From positions 1-64,000 of the forward strand of contig CAMKSE010000006.1 in the NCBI GenBank assembly GCA_946415365.1: DNA of 64,000 nucleotides, written 5' to 3'. A model generated the notes under the pieces. That model was given only the letters and a program-made list of their open reading frames with translations, was not told the DNA's origin and searched no databases. This DNA comes from an uncultured Prevotellaceae bacterium. Lineage in GTDB: Bacteria > Bacteroidota > Bacteroidia > Bacteroidales > Bacteroidaceae. Positions 41,978-50,469 of this stretch are shown here, piece by piece. Each line of letters opens with the position of its first letter. The first letter of the stretch is position 1. Made by a program: the position numbers and the translations under genes.

Positions 41978-43468
41978 ATGACAAGTTCATTGAAAGTAAT
42001 CCTTTGGGGAGAAGAGATAGGCCGTTTGGCATGGGATAATCGCAGACGGCTGGCTTATTTCATGTACAACCCTGAGTGGATCAAGCGAGGACTGAATATT
42101 TCTCCCTTGGTTGCACCCATCGATGGAGCACGGAGTCTTACACCAGTTTGGGGTGAGGATGCCAAGATATACCAGAAGTTGCCAGCGTTTGTTGCAGACT
42201 CACTGCCTGATGCCTGGGGTAATCAGCTCTTCGACCTGTGGCGACAGCAGAACCATCTGGGCAATGCCGACATCACGCCATTGGATAAACTCTCGTTTAT
42301 TGGCAAACGTGGCATGGGAGCCTTGGAGTTCCAACCGGAGTTTTCCCGTGAACAAAAGGCTCAGAAGATTGATATGAAATCGTTGGCAGACTTGGCTGAG
42401 CGTATCTATACAGAGAGGGAACAGGCTCGTATCATGCCCGACGAGAGCATCACTATGCAGTCTTTGCTGACTGTTGGCACCTCTGCAGGTGGCCGTCAGC
42501 CGAAAGCCATCATTGCCATCAACCGGAAGACAGGTGAGATTCGCAGTGGTCAGATATCCGGCTTGAAGAACTATGACTATTGCCTGCTGAAGTTCGGCAA
42601 TACACAGTACAGTTCGGCTGAACTGGAGATGACTTACTATGAACTGGCCACGATGGCAGGAATCCGCATGATGCCATCGGAGCTATATACCGTTGACGGT
42701 AACAACCATTTCATCACCAAGCGTTTCGATCGTGACGGTGAGAGGAAGATTTATACCCAGACGCTGGCTGCCATCAGTCCTGATGCTGACAGCTATGAGC
42801 AGCTGATAGCCGTTTGCCGTAAGCTGCATCTGCCTGAATCCGACTGCCAGGAGGTGTTCCGCAGGATGGTATTCAATATTCTGGCCAACAACACCGATGA
42901 CCATAACAAGAACTTCTCGTTCATCATGGATGAAGATGGCAGTTGGCGACTGTCACCTGCCTATGATATCACCTATATCATAGATAATGGTGGCTTCTTG
43001 CCTAACGAGGATCACTGCCTGTATATCAGAGCCAAGCTCCGTGGAATTACCCGTGAGGATGCCATCCAATTTGCCCGTGACAACGGCATACGCCGACCAG
43101 ATGCCATTATCCGTGATGTGGTAGCGTCTCTGAAGCAGTTCAGGGCTATTGCCACGAAATATGGTGTCTCTGAGCAATGGACGGGTAGGGTAGAGACTAC
43201 GATTATCGACCACCTGAAGGAATGGGGTGAATGGCAGAAAGATGCTGCAATGCCTGAACTGACTATCAACGGTCATTCGGTTTCCAGCATCCGTATGGAG
43301 CAGGCATATAAAGGTAACTATCATCTGTTTGCTGATATTGATGGCAAGGAACGTAAGTTCGTCATCGGCAAGAACAAGGAGGAGTTTGCGCTGATTGAGA
43401 AGACAGGTGTAGCCAACCTATCTGCCGACCAACTCAGAGCTATGGTAGAGAAATATTTTTTCTCTTGA
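41978..43468 (+). CDS. hipA: HipA-family Ser/Thr kinase toxin
   Basis: This 496-residue protein has the HipA N-terminal subdomain (LWGEEIGRLAWDN...YNPEWIKRGLNISPL), the phosphate loop region GTSAGGRQPKAI (about 168-178), the catalytic Asp in NNTDDHNKNFSF (304-314) and the metal-binding LSPAYDI (325-331). HipA kinases phosphorylate tRNA synthetases such as GltX. It is about 55 residues longer than E. coli HipA because of a C-terminal extension (ELTINGHSVSSIRME...). Confidence 0.92.
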   Translation: MTSSLKVILWGEEIGRLAWDNRRRLAYFMYNPEWIKRGLNISPLVAPIDGARSLTPVWGEDAKIYQKLPAFVADSLPDAWGNQLFDLWRQQNHLGNADITPLDKLSFIGKRGMGALEFQPEFSREQKAQKIDMKSLADLAERIYTEREQARIMPDESITMQSLLTVGTSAGGRQPKAIIAINRKTGEIRSGQISGLKNYDYCLLKFGNTQYSSAELEMTYYELATMAGIRMMPSELYTVDGNNHFITKRFDRDGERKIYTQTLAAISPDADSYEQLIAVCRKLHLPESDCQEVFRRMVFNILANNTDDHNKNFSFIMDEDGSWRLSPAYDITYIIDNGGFLPNEDHCLYIRAKLRGITREDAIQFARDNGIRRPDAIIRDVVASLKQFRAIATKYGVSEQWTGRVETTIIDHLKEWGEWQKDAAMPELTINGHSVSSIRMEQAYKGNYHLFADIDGKERKFVIGKNKEEFALIEKTGVANLSADQLRAMVEKYFFS

Positions 43469-43496
43469 TCGAATAAGATAATGTTAGGGAAAAATA

Positions 43497-44018
43497 TTAT
43501 TTGAGTCTACCGCTTAGAATCTTGCTTCGGACTCCTTTCACAGCGGGTTTGTAATAGTCAATCTCCATCGCTTCGAGGGTGCGCTTCAATTCGTCCATCA
43601 GTTCTGGGTAGAATTTGCACATACGGAAGGCGAGTTTCATGCAGACGGACTGAATGCCAGGTAACTCCTTGACATCTATCATGTGCTCGAAGCAAAAATC
43701 AAGGAAGTCCGTCCGCAGGTCATTTTCAGACATCTCCAGTCGTTCAATGACGTTCAGCGATAGTCGCCTGACGGATGAATTATCTATTTGCATGGCTTGA
43801 TTGATAAACTCGCTCAGTATCACCTGCAGTTGAGACAATTCTTCTTTACTGGCCTTGGTCAGTCCCCATAAAGCACTCCTTGCTACGAGATAATCCTCAC
43901 TGAATGCATACCGACGAGCAAAGCCAAGGAAATCCCCACAGGCCTTTACCTCTTGGTAAATCTTCTGTGCACCACCTTCGCTGAATGTCTGTCTGAGTCT
44001 ATCTTCGGTTATGGGCAT
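43497..44018 (-). CDS. helical repeat (HEAT-like) protein
   Basis: This 173-residue protein is all helical (PITEDRLRQTFSEGGAQKIYQEVKACGDFLGFARRYAFSEDYLVARSALWGLTKASKEELSQL...). It contains what look like HEAT/ARM-type helical repeats (LSLNVIERLEMSENDLRTDFLDFCFEHM). The family is not one I can name. It is the last gene of the MerR to flavodoxin operon and overlaps the flavodoxin gene by ten bases. Confidence 0.72.
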   Translation of the reverse strand: MPITEDRLRQTFSEGGAQKIYQEVKACGDFLGFARRYAFSEDYLVARSALWGLTKASKEELSQLQVILSEFINQAMQIDNSSVRRLSLNVIERLEMSENDLRTDFLDFCFEHMIDVKELPGIQSVCMKLAFRMCKFYPELMDELKRTLEAMEIDYYKPAVKGVRSKILSGRLK

Positions 44019-44533
44019 AATTTCAAATTATCTAAGGTTTGAAAATCGACATAGTCCACCTTTTTGCCATATGTGGCAAGAATGGTCTTTGCTTCGGTAT
44101 TGAGCTTTTCTTCAGGCATCTTTGAGATTTTCGAGTGAATGACCGCCATCATCATCCGATGCTTCAGGCTCAGATGACTATAGTCAATGGCTCCATGGAG
44201 ATGGAAAATCCGCGTTTCATCATAGAAATGCTCCGGGACACGTTCCTTAATGGAATGCCGGATGTATGCAATATTCTCAGGATCAGTCGGGTCAACCAAG
44301 CCAACCGTGACGATAACTAGCTCTTGCTTGGGGGACATCTTGCTGACTGTCTTCTTTAACCCCAAGACACTCCCAGCATAAAGAGCGCCCATGAAAAGAA
44401 CTCTTTCATACATATCAATAGCCTTTGCATCCTTGAAGGCTACGGCTTCAATCCCTGTCATTTCCGACAGGTGCTCGGCATATCGTTTCGTTGTGCCATA
44501 TTGGCTACCATAAATGATGATTGCTCGTTCCAT
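44009..44533 (-). CDS. flavodoxin domain protein
   Basis: This 174-residue protein starts with the flavodoxin phosphate loop (IIIYGSQYGTTKRYAEHLSEMTGIEAVAF) and continues YERVLFMGALYAGSVLGLKKTVSKM. It resembles HemG-like (protoporphyrinogen oxidase) flavodoxins and redox partners. It binds FMN and should be cytoplasmic. Confidence 0.9.
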   Translation of the reverse strand: MERAIIIYGSQYGTTKRYAEHLSEMTGIEAVAFKDAKAIDMYERVLFMGALYAGSVLGLKKTVSKMSPKQELVIVTVGLVDPTDPENIAYIRHSIKERVPEHFYDETRIFHLHGAIDYSHLSLKHRMMMAVIHSKISKMPEEKLNTEAKTILATYGKKVDYVDFQTLDNLKLCP

Positions 44534-44547
44534 ATAATCCCTATAAT

Positions 44548-45072
44548 CTATGTACGTACATTCTTGACAGATTCGGCTGCTTCATCTTTCAGTTCAGGTT
44601 TGTCTCTTAATGTGAGGTATGAATATGCCTTCTCCATATAAACCCATGTCAAACTTGGTCCAACTATCTCGCTCTTGTAGGGTTTGAACCCTTCACGCAG
44701 ATAGAATTCGAATGGAGGGCGCACCTGCTGACATGTGCAGAGCCAGGCGTGACGATGTGGAAGACATGATTGAATCTCACGGAACAGCTGCTTGCCGATG
44801 CCTTGTTGCTGGTATTCTGGCAAGACCATAAGACGACCAATGTATAGGGAGCCATCTGTCACGTTTCCATGAACGGAACCGATGATTAGCCCGTCTCGAT
44901 TTTGCACTTTCAATGTCGTGCAACGTGCGAAATCCTCGTAGGCATGATCCAATGATTCAGTCAAGGGTGGCGCATCCTTCCAACCCAGCTCCTCACACAG
45001 AGGGCCAAAAGCCTTGCGCTGCAAGTCGAGCAGAGCAGGAACATCCTGTATTGTTGCAAGTTCTATTTTCAT
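44548..45072 (-). CDS. GNAT family N-acetyltransferase
   Basis: This protein of about 174 residues has the acetyl-CoA motif QQQGIGKQLF with the preceding YIGRLMVLPEY strand. The ATG at 45072 overlaps the upstream hydrolase stop (ATGA); the frame extends to a TTG at 45084 that I reject. The substrate is unknown. Confidence 0.88.
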   Translation of the reverse strand: MKIELATIQDVPALLDLQRKAFGPLCEELGWKDAPPLTESLDHAYEDFARCTTLKVQNRDGLIIGSVHGNVTDGSLYIGRLMVLPEYQQQGIGKQLFREIQSCLPHRHAWLCTCQQVRPPFEFYLREGFKPYKSEIVGPSLTWVYMEKAYSYLTLRDKPELKDEAAESVKNVRT

Positions 45073-45659
45073 ATTTTTATCCAATTATCCAAGAACGCTA
45101 TCTGCTCATCTGTGTGAAACCAGTGCTCACCACCATCCATGACAGTTAGAGTGGCTTGATGCTTATTGGCAAACCTGGTGATGGTATCTTGTGAAATCAA
45201 ATGATCTTTGCTACCATAAAGAATTTGCGTTGGCACACGCCATTCTACAAGGTGGCTCCTGACGTAGCTCAGATAATCCCACGACAAATCTTCACCAAAG
45301 TCTGTGTGAATCACTCCTTTTGATTCAAGTTCCAGCTCGGTGACATTGGCCCACTTCATCATGTCGGTAATCAGTTTATCCATATCCACGATTGGAGAGA
45401 TAAAGTAAGCCTTCTGAATCATTTCATCGATACCAGCATTCATGCTGAAGAATGCCCCGATGCTGTTGGCAATCAGGATGACATTCTCGTATTTGCTTTT
45501 CAGTTCCTCTACGGCTATGTGTATCTCCTTGCCTGTTTCCCAAGGTGTGAACGTCTGATAGTCCAAGCCTATCACTTCGCAGTCAGGAAACAGCGACTTG
45601 TAGTGCTCGCATTCTGCTGCACTACCGCCTTTGCCGTGTATGTATATTACTGCGTTCAT
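45069..45659 (-). CDS. alpha/beta-hydrolase
   Basis: This 196-residue hydrolase begins MNAVIYIHGKGGSAAE, with the nucleophile elbow ANSIGA (an AxSxG variant of GxSxG), the acid in YGSKDHL and the His in GGEHWFH. It has no signal peptide. The ATG at 45659 is chosen over the longer frame to 45722, because it starts the HG motif strand and lies one base from the upstream stop. Confidence 0.85.
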   Translation of the reverse strand: MNAVIYIHGKGGSAAECEHYKSLFPDCEVIGLDYQTFTPWETGKEIHIAVEELKSKYENVILIANSIGAFFSMNAGIDEMIQKAYFISPIVDMDKLITDMMKWANVTELELESKGVIHTDFGEDLSWDYLSYVRSHLVEWRVPTQILYGSKDHLISQDTITRFANKHQATLTVMDGGEHWFHTDEQIAFLDNWIKI

Positions 45660-45660
45660 T

Positions 45661-46839
45661 TTAACTATACGGTTTATCATCCAGCGGGCGAGTGCAGCCC
45701 CAACTTTTGGCAAAATCTTCAAAGCCCTTGTTGACCTTCTTCAGGAATAACAGGCTCACTATCTTACGCACCAGCCAGGGATATTGCTCTGGGCCAGTGA
45801 ACTTCTTTGCTTCTGGGGTGAGGAAGTTGCCGTTCTGCGCAAACAGCCGTCCCATCTTTTCGTAAGGAGCAACAATCTTGGCTTTTACAGCATCCTCTCT
45901 GGTTCGGATGCCAAAACTTCCGCCATGAATCAGCGTGCCGCCAAAGCTACAACCGAGTTGTGCGGGCAGCCCTTGCAAGATACGCTCACAGAAACGGAAC
46001 TCATTTCCCTCGTCCATGCCTCCGTGAAGGAGGAAAGACAACTGGGCAGGCTGCTTACGCTCTGATGGCAACGTTTCAAGAAATTCCAGCATCATACTGG
46101 GCATGCACTCCACATAGAGCGGAAAAGCAATGAGGATACGCTCGTGTGAAAGGAAGGCTTCACGTGCTGTTTCCCATTCCTTGCGGCTGGAGAGATTGCG
46201 AAGTTCCCAAGTGATGCCTGCTTCTTCCAGACCTTTGACAAACGAATGAATAATCTTGTCTGTATTGCTGAACTTCGCCACACGTGGACTGCCGTTGATG
46301 ATGACCAAGTGAGAAAGTTTATTGTTTAGTGATACGACAGGCTCACTTTTCACTTTACACTTTTCACTTTTCACTTGCAAAGCGATAGCACCAAATGACT
46401 GCCCACCTATATTTGCTGCCGTACGCTTGCACCAATCTTCCATTATCGCCTGATCGGCATCGCCTTTGTATAGGAGTCCGATGTTGAGTGGATGGTAACG
46501 CACCTCATGACGCATCCAGCCATCGCGAAAACCTATTGTCATGTTCAGCATGGGCATAATACGATCCATCAGCCGCTTGCCTTTATAATCCAGAAATCCA
46601 AAACGCGTATCAGAGACAATCCAAAGGTTGTCGGCTTGCACCAGTTTCTTGAGGATTATCTCGTAATCATCTTTATATGCACAGATGCCAGGTGTCTTCA
46701 GCCAGCACTGGTTACAGCCCATGCAATGTACAATCTTCATGTCCGAGGTATCAACAATCTCCACCTCTTTGTCTTTAATCAGAGCCGTTATCTGCTCGGT
46801 ATAGTCTTTACCTAATGTGTTTAATACTAATGTTTTCAT
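45661..46839 (-). CDS. tandem NAD(P)H-dependent flavodoxin-fold protein with a microsatellite linker
   Basis: This 392-residue protein has two flavodoxin-fold parts. The first (KTLVLNTLGKDYTEQITALIKDKEVEIVDTSDMK... HCMGCNQCWLKTPGICAYKDDYE) has the CxxC pattern of the iron-sulfur flavodoxin/FMN reductase group. The second (SHLVIINGSPRVAKFSNTDKIIHSFVKGLEEAGITW) is a second reductase domain. They are joined by VKSEKCKVKSEP, encoded by a GTGAAAAGTG-type simple repeat at 46344-46376. The fusion is therefore probably recent. Confidence 0.85.
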   Translation of the reverse strand: MKTLVLNTLGKDYTEQITALIKDKEVEIVDTSDMKIVHCMGCNQCWLKTPGICAYKDDYEIILKKLVQADNLWIVSDTRFGFLDYKGKRLMDRIMPMLNMTIGFRDGWMRHEVRYHPLNIGLLYKGDADQAIMEDWCKRTAANIGGQSFGAIALQVKSEKCKVKSEPVVSLNNKLSHLVIINGSPRVAKFSNTDKIIHSFVKGLEEAGITWELRNLSSRKEWETAREAFLSHERILIAFPLYVECMPSMMLEFLETLPSERKQPAQLSFLLHGGMDEGNEFRFCERILQGLPAQLGCSFGGTLIHGGSFGIRTREDAVKAKIVAPYEKMGRLFAQNGNFLTPEAKKFTGPEQYPWLVRKIVSLLFLKKVNKGFEDFAKSWGCTRPLDDKPYS

Positions 46840-46860
46840 TTGTCATTGACATTAAAAAAG

Positions 46861-47202
46861 TCATTTCTTCATGGTCTGTTCTCCTCGCTTTGTCATCTCT
46901 TCAGCAAAGGCCTGTTCACCGTTCTCGCGAATGTAACGGATACAGGCTGGTCGGTTGCTTCGGAAGACGAATGCGAAGAACTTTCCTATGAGGTTGTTAT
47001 GAAGCCGACAATCCTTGACGTCCATCTCGCACTCTGCGCAGGTATGGAAGCCCTTTTCCATACAACATTTTCTTATTTTGCACCATGAAGCCTTCTCATT
47101 CTCATGACATCCAGGACATTTGCCCATGCGGTATTTCTTGCACGCTCCGCAGTAGAGTCCACAGCCGGCAATCTTCTTTGTATCAACAGTTATTTCTTTC
47201 AT
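46861..47202 (-). CDS. DUF3795 cysteine-rich protein
   Basis: This 113-residue protein has many cysteines (IAGCGLYCGACKKYRMGKCPGCHENEKASWCKIRKCCMEKGFHTCAECEM), the DUF3795 pattern, probably binding zinc or an Fe-S cluster. Its function is unknown. The ATG at 47202 starts the conserved part. It lies between the MerR regulator and the tandem flavodoxin gene. Confidence 0.9.
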   Translation of the reverse strand: MKEITVDTKKIAGCGLYCGACKKYRMGKCPGCHENEKASWCKIRKCCMEKGFHTCAECEMDVKDCRLHNNLIGKFFAFVFRSNRPACIRYIRENGEQAFAEEMTKRGEQTMKK

Positions 47203-47253
47203 TATCAATATGTTTAATGCCTGCCCCAAATTGTTGGGACAGACAGTTTGTGA

Positions 47254-48075
47254 TTATTCTATTGGTATCTGAATGACTGAAAGCCATTTCTCTGGATCTT
47301 CCTGATTCCATGCGCCATCAATATAACAGGTGCGGTGCTGCCCGGCAACCTTGTAACCTTGCTCTTCCATATAGCGGAAAGCCTCGGTGTAAGATTCGTA
47401 AAAGCGCTCGTAAGGGCCAACATGCTTCATGCAGAGGGCTTTGGGAACAGCAGGTAAACGCTTGAACTGGATAATGGCGCTATCTGTGCCCATCTCCTCC
47501 ACCTGTTCGCAATACTCGATGTCGATATCCGTCGGTGTATATTCCTTGTTATGCTCTATAGTAAAGCAGTAGCCTGGAGGCGGACACTTACAGCCAAGAC
47601 GCTGCATCTCCGGACCAATCTTCTCGTAACACATGGGGCCGATGGCGGCATAGTTGGGGATGACTTCACGATGACTTGCCACGATGATTTCGGGCAGTGA
47701 TTGAATACTGAATTTTTCCATTGTCTTCATTTCTTTGCGAGAGTCTCTCCAGTCGAGCAGTCGGTTACGGCGGGCTATCAGTTGCTTCAGTTGTTGTTCC
47801 GTCTCCTTGATCTTTTCCGTCAGCTGTCGGACACTGGGTGTATGAGATACGTCATCATACAGGTCCTTTATCTCGTCAAGCGAGAAACCGAGTCGTTGCA
47901 GGTCGCGGATGGATTGCAGCTTCTGCATCTGATCAAGGCTATAGTAGCGGTAGCCCGTCCACTCGTCCACCTCGTCAGGCAACAAGAGTCCCTTCTGCTC
48001 ATAGTGACGCAAGGTCTTTACGGTTACCTGCATCATCTGTGAGAACTCTCCGATTTTTAATTTCATTTTACTCAT
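47254..48075 (-). CDS. MerR family regulator with GyrI-like effector domain
   Basis: This 273-residue regulator has a MerR winged helix (LKIGEFSQMMQVTVKTLRHYEQKGLLLPDEVDEWTGYRYYSLDQMQKLQSIRDLQRLGFSLDEIKDLY), a coiled linker, and a C-terminal GyrI/AraC-effector domain (YAAIGPMCYEKIGPEMQRLGCKCPPPGYCFTIEHN... VPKALCMKHVGPYERFYESYTEAFRYMEEQGYKVAG). It resembles BltR/SlyA-type drug sensors. It is first in a seven-gene minus-strand operon. Confidence 0.92.
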   Translation of the reverse strand: MSKMKLKIGEFSQMMQVTVKTLRHYEQKGLLLPDEVDEWTGYRYYSLDQMQKLQSIRDLQRLGFSLDEIKDLYDDVSHTPSVRQLTEKIKETEQQLKQLIARRNRLLDWRDSRKEMKTMEKFSIQSLPEIIVASHREVIPNYAAIGPMCYEKIGPEMQRLGCKCPPPGYCFTIEHNKEYTPTDIDIEYCEQVEEMGTDSAIIQFKRLPAVPKALCMKHVGPYERFYESYTEAFRYMEEQGYKVAGQHRTCYIDGAWNQEDPEKWLSVIQIPIE

Positions 48076-48103
48076 AATCGCGCGATGTTTTGCTAAACGA
48101 TTG

Positions 48104-48111
48104 CAAAAATA
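48104..48111 (-). promoter_or_regulatory. -7 box (TATTTTTG) of the MerR operon
   Basis: The minus strand reads TATTTTTG about 28 bases before the MerR ATG at 48075. Confidence 0.45.
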
Positions 48112-48161
48112 AGGTATGACCTAAGGGACGAGTCAAGCGTTTTCCGTTTTTTAACTCTTAT

Positions 48162-48689
48162 TTAACACAAATCGTTATACTCAAAGAAACAAAAGTCTGT
48201 CCAACCAGTATTCTCTGCATAGAGATGCTGCTTCCCTCTGTACTCAAAGCCTAATGTCTTGTATATCTTATGGGCAGGTGTGTTAGAGGCGAGCGCATCA
48301 AGGCGAATGGCTTTCATGCCACATGTCTTGGCAAGACGGATAGCCTCGCGGATCATCTCTGAGCCTATGCCTTTACCCTGAACATCAGGACTCACCGCAA
48401 GGATATGAATCACAGCCACCTTGTCATCTTCTACCTGCTGAGCCCATTCGATGGCATGATAGTCCTCACCTTGATACATCGTGACAGCCATAGACCCAAC
48501 GATAGCGTCATTCTCTTTATAAGTGTACATGCTTCCTTCCTCGATATAGGCTCTGATACCATCGATGGTAGGGTGCTTACGTTTCTGCCATCGGGCAAAG
48601 TGCTCCATATCCGGAGTCCTGTCCGTCACATCATCGTAGAATGCGATAATGGACTCGAATTCCTCAATTGTTGCTCTATTTAATTCCAT
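48162..48689 (-). CDS. GNAT family N-acetyltransferase
   Basis: This 175-residue protein has the acetyl-CoA binding site VSPDVQGKGIGSEMIREAI and the IYKTLGFEYRGK end. It is preceded by the small membrane protein at 48703 with 13 bases between, so both are in one operon. The substrate is unknown. Confidence 0.92.
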   Translation of the reverse strand: MELNRATIEEFESIIAFYDDVTDRTPDMEHFARWQKRKHPTIDGIRAYIEEGSMYTYKENDAIVGSMAVTMYQGEDYHAIEWAQQVEDDKVAVIHILAVSPDVQGKGIGSEMIREAIRLAKTCGMKAIRLDALASNTPAHKIYKTLGFEYRGKQHLYAENTGWTDFCFFEYNDLC

Positions 48690-48702
48690 GTCTTTTATCT
48701 TT

Positions 48703-48912
48703 TTATAATAGACAGCTCACCAACAAACCGCCTCCAACTATCATGAAGACAATTCCTAACACTCGTGTGATGACGACATAGCTTTTCGAAGGTCGTTCCC
48801 CTCCAATTGTCTTCCACTTTTCTGCGACAGTCCAAATCTTGTCCGCTGAAACGAACAACAGGCAGAATCCCATAACACACATAACGATTCCTGGAATAAC
48901 TTCTTGTATCAT
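48703..48912 (-). CDS. small two-helix membrane protein (DUF-like)
   Basis: This 69-residue protein has two hydrophobic helices (GIVMCVMGFCLLFVSADKIW and VITRVLGIVFMIVGGGLLVSCLL) joined by a polar loop (TVAEKWKTIGGERPSK). It resembles DUF3784-type small proteins, which I cannot confirm. A -7 box lies at 48939-48946. Confidence 0.75.
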   Translation of the reverse strand: MIQEVIPGIVMCVMGFCLLFVSADKIWTVAEKWKTIGGERPSKSYVVITRVLGIVFMIVGGGLLVSCLL

Positions 48913-48938
48913 AACTTTATTTATTTTGTTTGACGCTG

Positions 48939-48946
48939 CAAAATTA
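48939..48946 (-). promoter_or_regulatory. -7 box (TAATTTTG)
   Basis: The minus strand reads TAATTTTG about 27 bases before the ATG at 48912. Confidence 0.5.
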
Positions 48947-49012
48947 CGAAGAGTTGCGAATTATACCAAATATCTGGGATAAACTGCGCAAATATGTGAT
49001 GAGTAGTAATAC

Positions 49013-49144
49013 TCATCTATGTTTTGCATATTTCATTCTGACTATCTCGTATGACTTACGAACCAATTCCTTCAAGTCTGCATCGAATAAGTCCATATTC
49101 GGCTGTACACTTATCCAATATCGCTTGTCACCATTGAAAGGCCT
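49013..49144 (-). pseudogene. C-terminal remnant of an MmcQ/YjbR-like gene
   Basis: In the same frame as the DUF3267 gene and right after its TAA, 43 codons read RPFNGDKRYWISVQPNMDLF...LKELVRKSYEIVRMKYAKHR and stop at 49013. They resemble the end of MmcQ/YjbR proteins (compare HWSDVYYEEMDEATVKGLIKESYQLI at 31284). It is probably the tail of a gene whose front has been deleted. Confidence 0.5.
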
Positions 49145-49699
49145 TTAATCTATGATATAGAAACCTGCTTCAGAAGGATGATCGAGCACCATACTCTTGG
49201 GATTTTCCTTGGTCAGCAACCACGTCATCCAGATGTCGCCAGCTGCTGCAGCTATAAAAAAGATTCCCCAAACAAGCATAGGCAGACTGCCAATGAAAAG
49301 GGCGGCGATGGCAGGGATGACACCCAAGACAATACAGGGCATCATGGCTCCCATCATATAACCTGGGATGTGCATTGGCTCGTCGCAGTGGCAATAAGGA
49401 GTCAGCAACTTCCACATCACACCGAAGCTGATGCTCTTCCAGCCGCTCTTGGCATAGCAGGCCCACGTAAGACCGTGAATCAGTTCATGAACCACAATGC
49501 CTACAAACATGAGAATAAAAGCTGTACCCCAGTCGCCGAAGCCACCGAGGAGTTCACTTATTGGTTTCTTGTCCTTCCATATCCAGAAGAACGGCACGAG
49601 GAACACGATGGCTGCAACCACCATAATCACAACGGCAAATATATTCGCCTTAACAATATCTATGGCCACCTTGCGGCCTTTTACTTCTTGCTCTTCCAT
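49145..49699 (-). CDS. DUF3267 membrane metalloprotease-like protein
   Basis: This 184-residue protein has about four membrane helices and a HELIH motif (His71-Glu72-His75) in a membrane segment (FILMFVGIVVHELIHGLTWACYAKSGW), the pattern of DUF3267 proteins related to site-2-type zinc proteases. It is probably an intramembrane or membrane-bound peptidase. Its ATG overlaps the preceding stop (TAATG). Confidence 0.9.
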   Translation of the reverse strand: MEEQEVKGRKVAIDIVKANIFAVVIMVVAAIVFLVPFFWIWKDKKPISELLGGFGDWGTAFILMFVGIVVHELIHGLTWACYAKSGWKSISFGVMWKLLTPYCHCDEPMHIPGYMMGAMMPCIVLGVIPAIAALFIGSLPMLVWGIFFIAAAAGDIWMTWLLTKENPKSMVLDHPSEAGFYIID

Positions 49700-50073
49700 T
49701 ATCTTGTAAATCCGAAAAACTCCTTCAGACCTTCTTTTTCCTTCAAGTCATCTATGGTAAAGCCATAATGTGCAGCTGAAGCAAGGGTGATGACTCGTTC
49801 GAGGAACTCATCGTAAGATAGAGAGAACCACTCCTTGGGAATATCCACGTTGATGGTTCCTCCGCCATAATGACTGCCTTCGTTCCAGGCTTCGTCAAGC
49901 TCGGCTTCATAGGTTCCATCATCCTTCTTGTTGAAGCAGTACCACGATGCCCATTCCTCCATGCCCTCTACGTAGTGGCCTTCGAAATGCGGGGCAGAGT
50001 GCGACTTCGGCGAATAGGTGGCCTCGCCCTTCTTCGCATCCCTCCGATAGATCATGAATTTCTCCTTGTGCAT
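49699..50073 (-). CDS. unidentified domain, stand-alone copy
   Basis: This 124-residue protein is the same domain as residues 1-110 of the GNAT fusion at 22693-23568, and the first ~258 bp of the gene are near identical to that locus. Here the frame ends in KEKEGLKEFFGFTR, where the fusion continues into the GNAT domain. I do not recognise the family. Confidence 0.83.
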   Translation of the reverse strand: MHKEKFMIYRRDAKKGEATYSPKSHSAPHFEGHYVEGMEEWASWYCFNKKDDGTYEAELDEAWNEGSHYGGGTINVDIPKEWFSLSYDEFLERVITLASAAHYGFTIDDLKEKEGLKEFFGFTR

Positions 50074-50080
50074 ATCTCTC

Positions 50081-50344
50081 TTATTTGTTTATGAAATATA
50101 TGAGGGCAATCTGAGCTAACAGAATCAGAGGAAGTCCATATTTGAACTTCAAGTGCATCGTCTTGTGATGCCAGACTTGCATGCCCAACAATGCGCCGAT
50201 GCTGCCACCAATGACAGCAAGTAATAGCAAGGTGGCCTCTGATATGCGCCAACTACCTTGTTTGGCCTTCCACTTATCAATGCCATAGACAACGAAAGTC
50301 AGGACATTGATAACAATAAGGATATATACTATCGTCTGTGTCAT
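50081..50344 (-). CDS. DUF1294 membrane protein, copy 2
   Basis: This 87-residue protein is almost identical to the copy at 24526-24792 (same YGIDKWKAKQGSWRISEATLLLLAVIGGSIGALLGMQ core). It is eight bases from the domain gene, whereas in copy 1 a lipoprotein gene lies between them. Confidence 0.92.
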   Translation of the reverse strand: MTQTIVYILIVINVLTFVVYGIDKWKAKQGSWRISEATLLLLAVIGGSIGALLGMQVWHHKTMHLKFKYGLPLILLAQIALIYFINK

Positions 50345-50348
50345 TTGT

Positions 50349-50438
50349 TTATTGGTTCAGATATTTCCAGAGCCCGATGGAATCGTCATGGAGACGCAGT
50401 TTCTCAACGATGACTACAAGTTGCTTTTGAACGGCCAT
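50349..50438 (-). CDS. possible 29-residue peptide upstream of DUF1294
   Basis: ATG at 50438 opens MAVQKQLVVIVEKLRLHDD...GLWKYLNQ, ending four bases before the DUF1294 ATG. It may be a short leader gene or the tail of a lost gene. Confidence 0.35.
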   Translation of the reverse strand: MAVQKQLVVIVEKLRLHDDSIGLWKYLNQ

Positions 50439-50469
50439 TCTTTCATAAATTGAAATTTACCTAAAAGAG

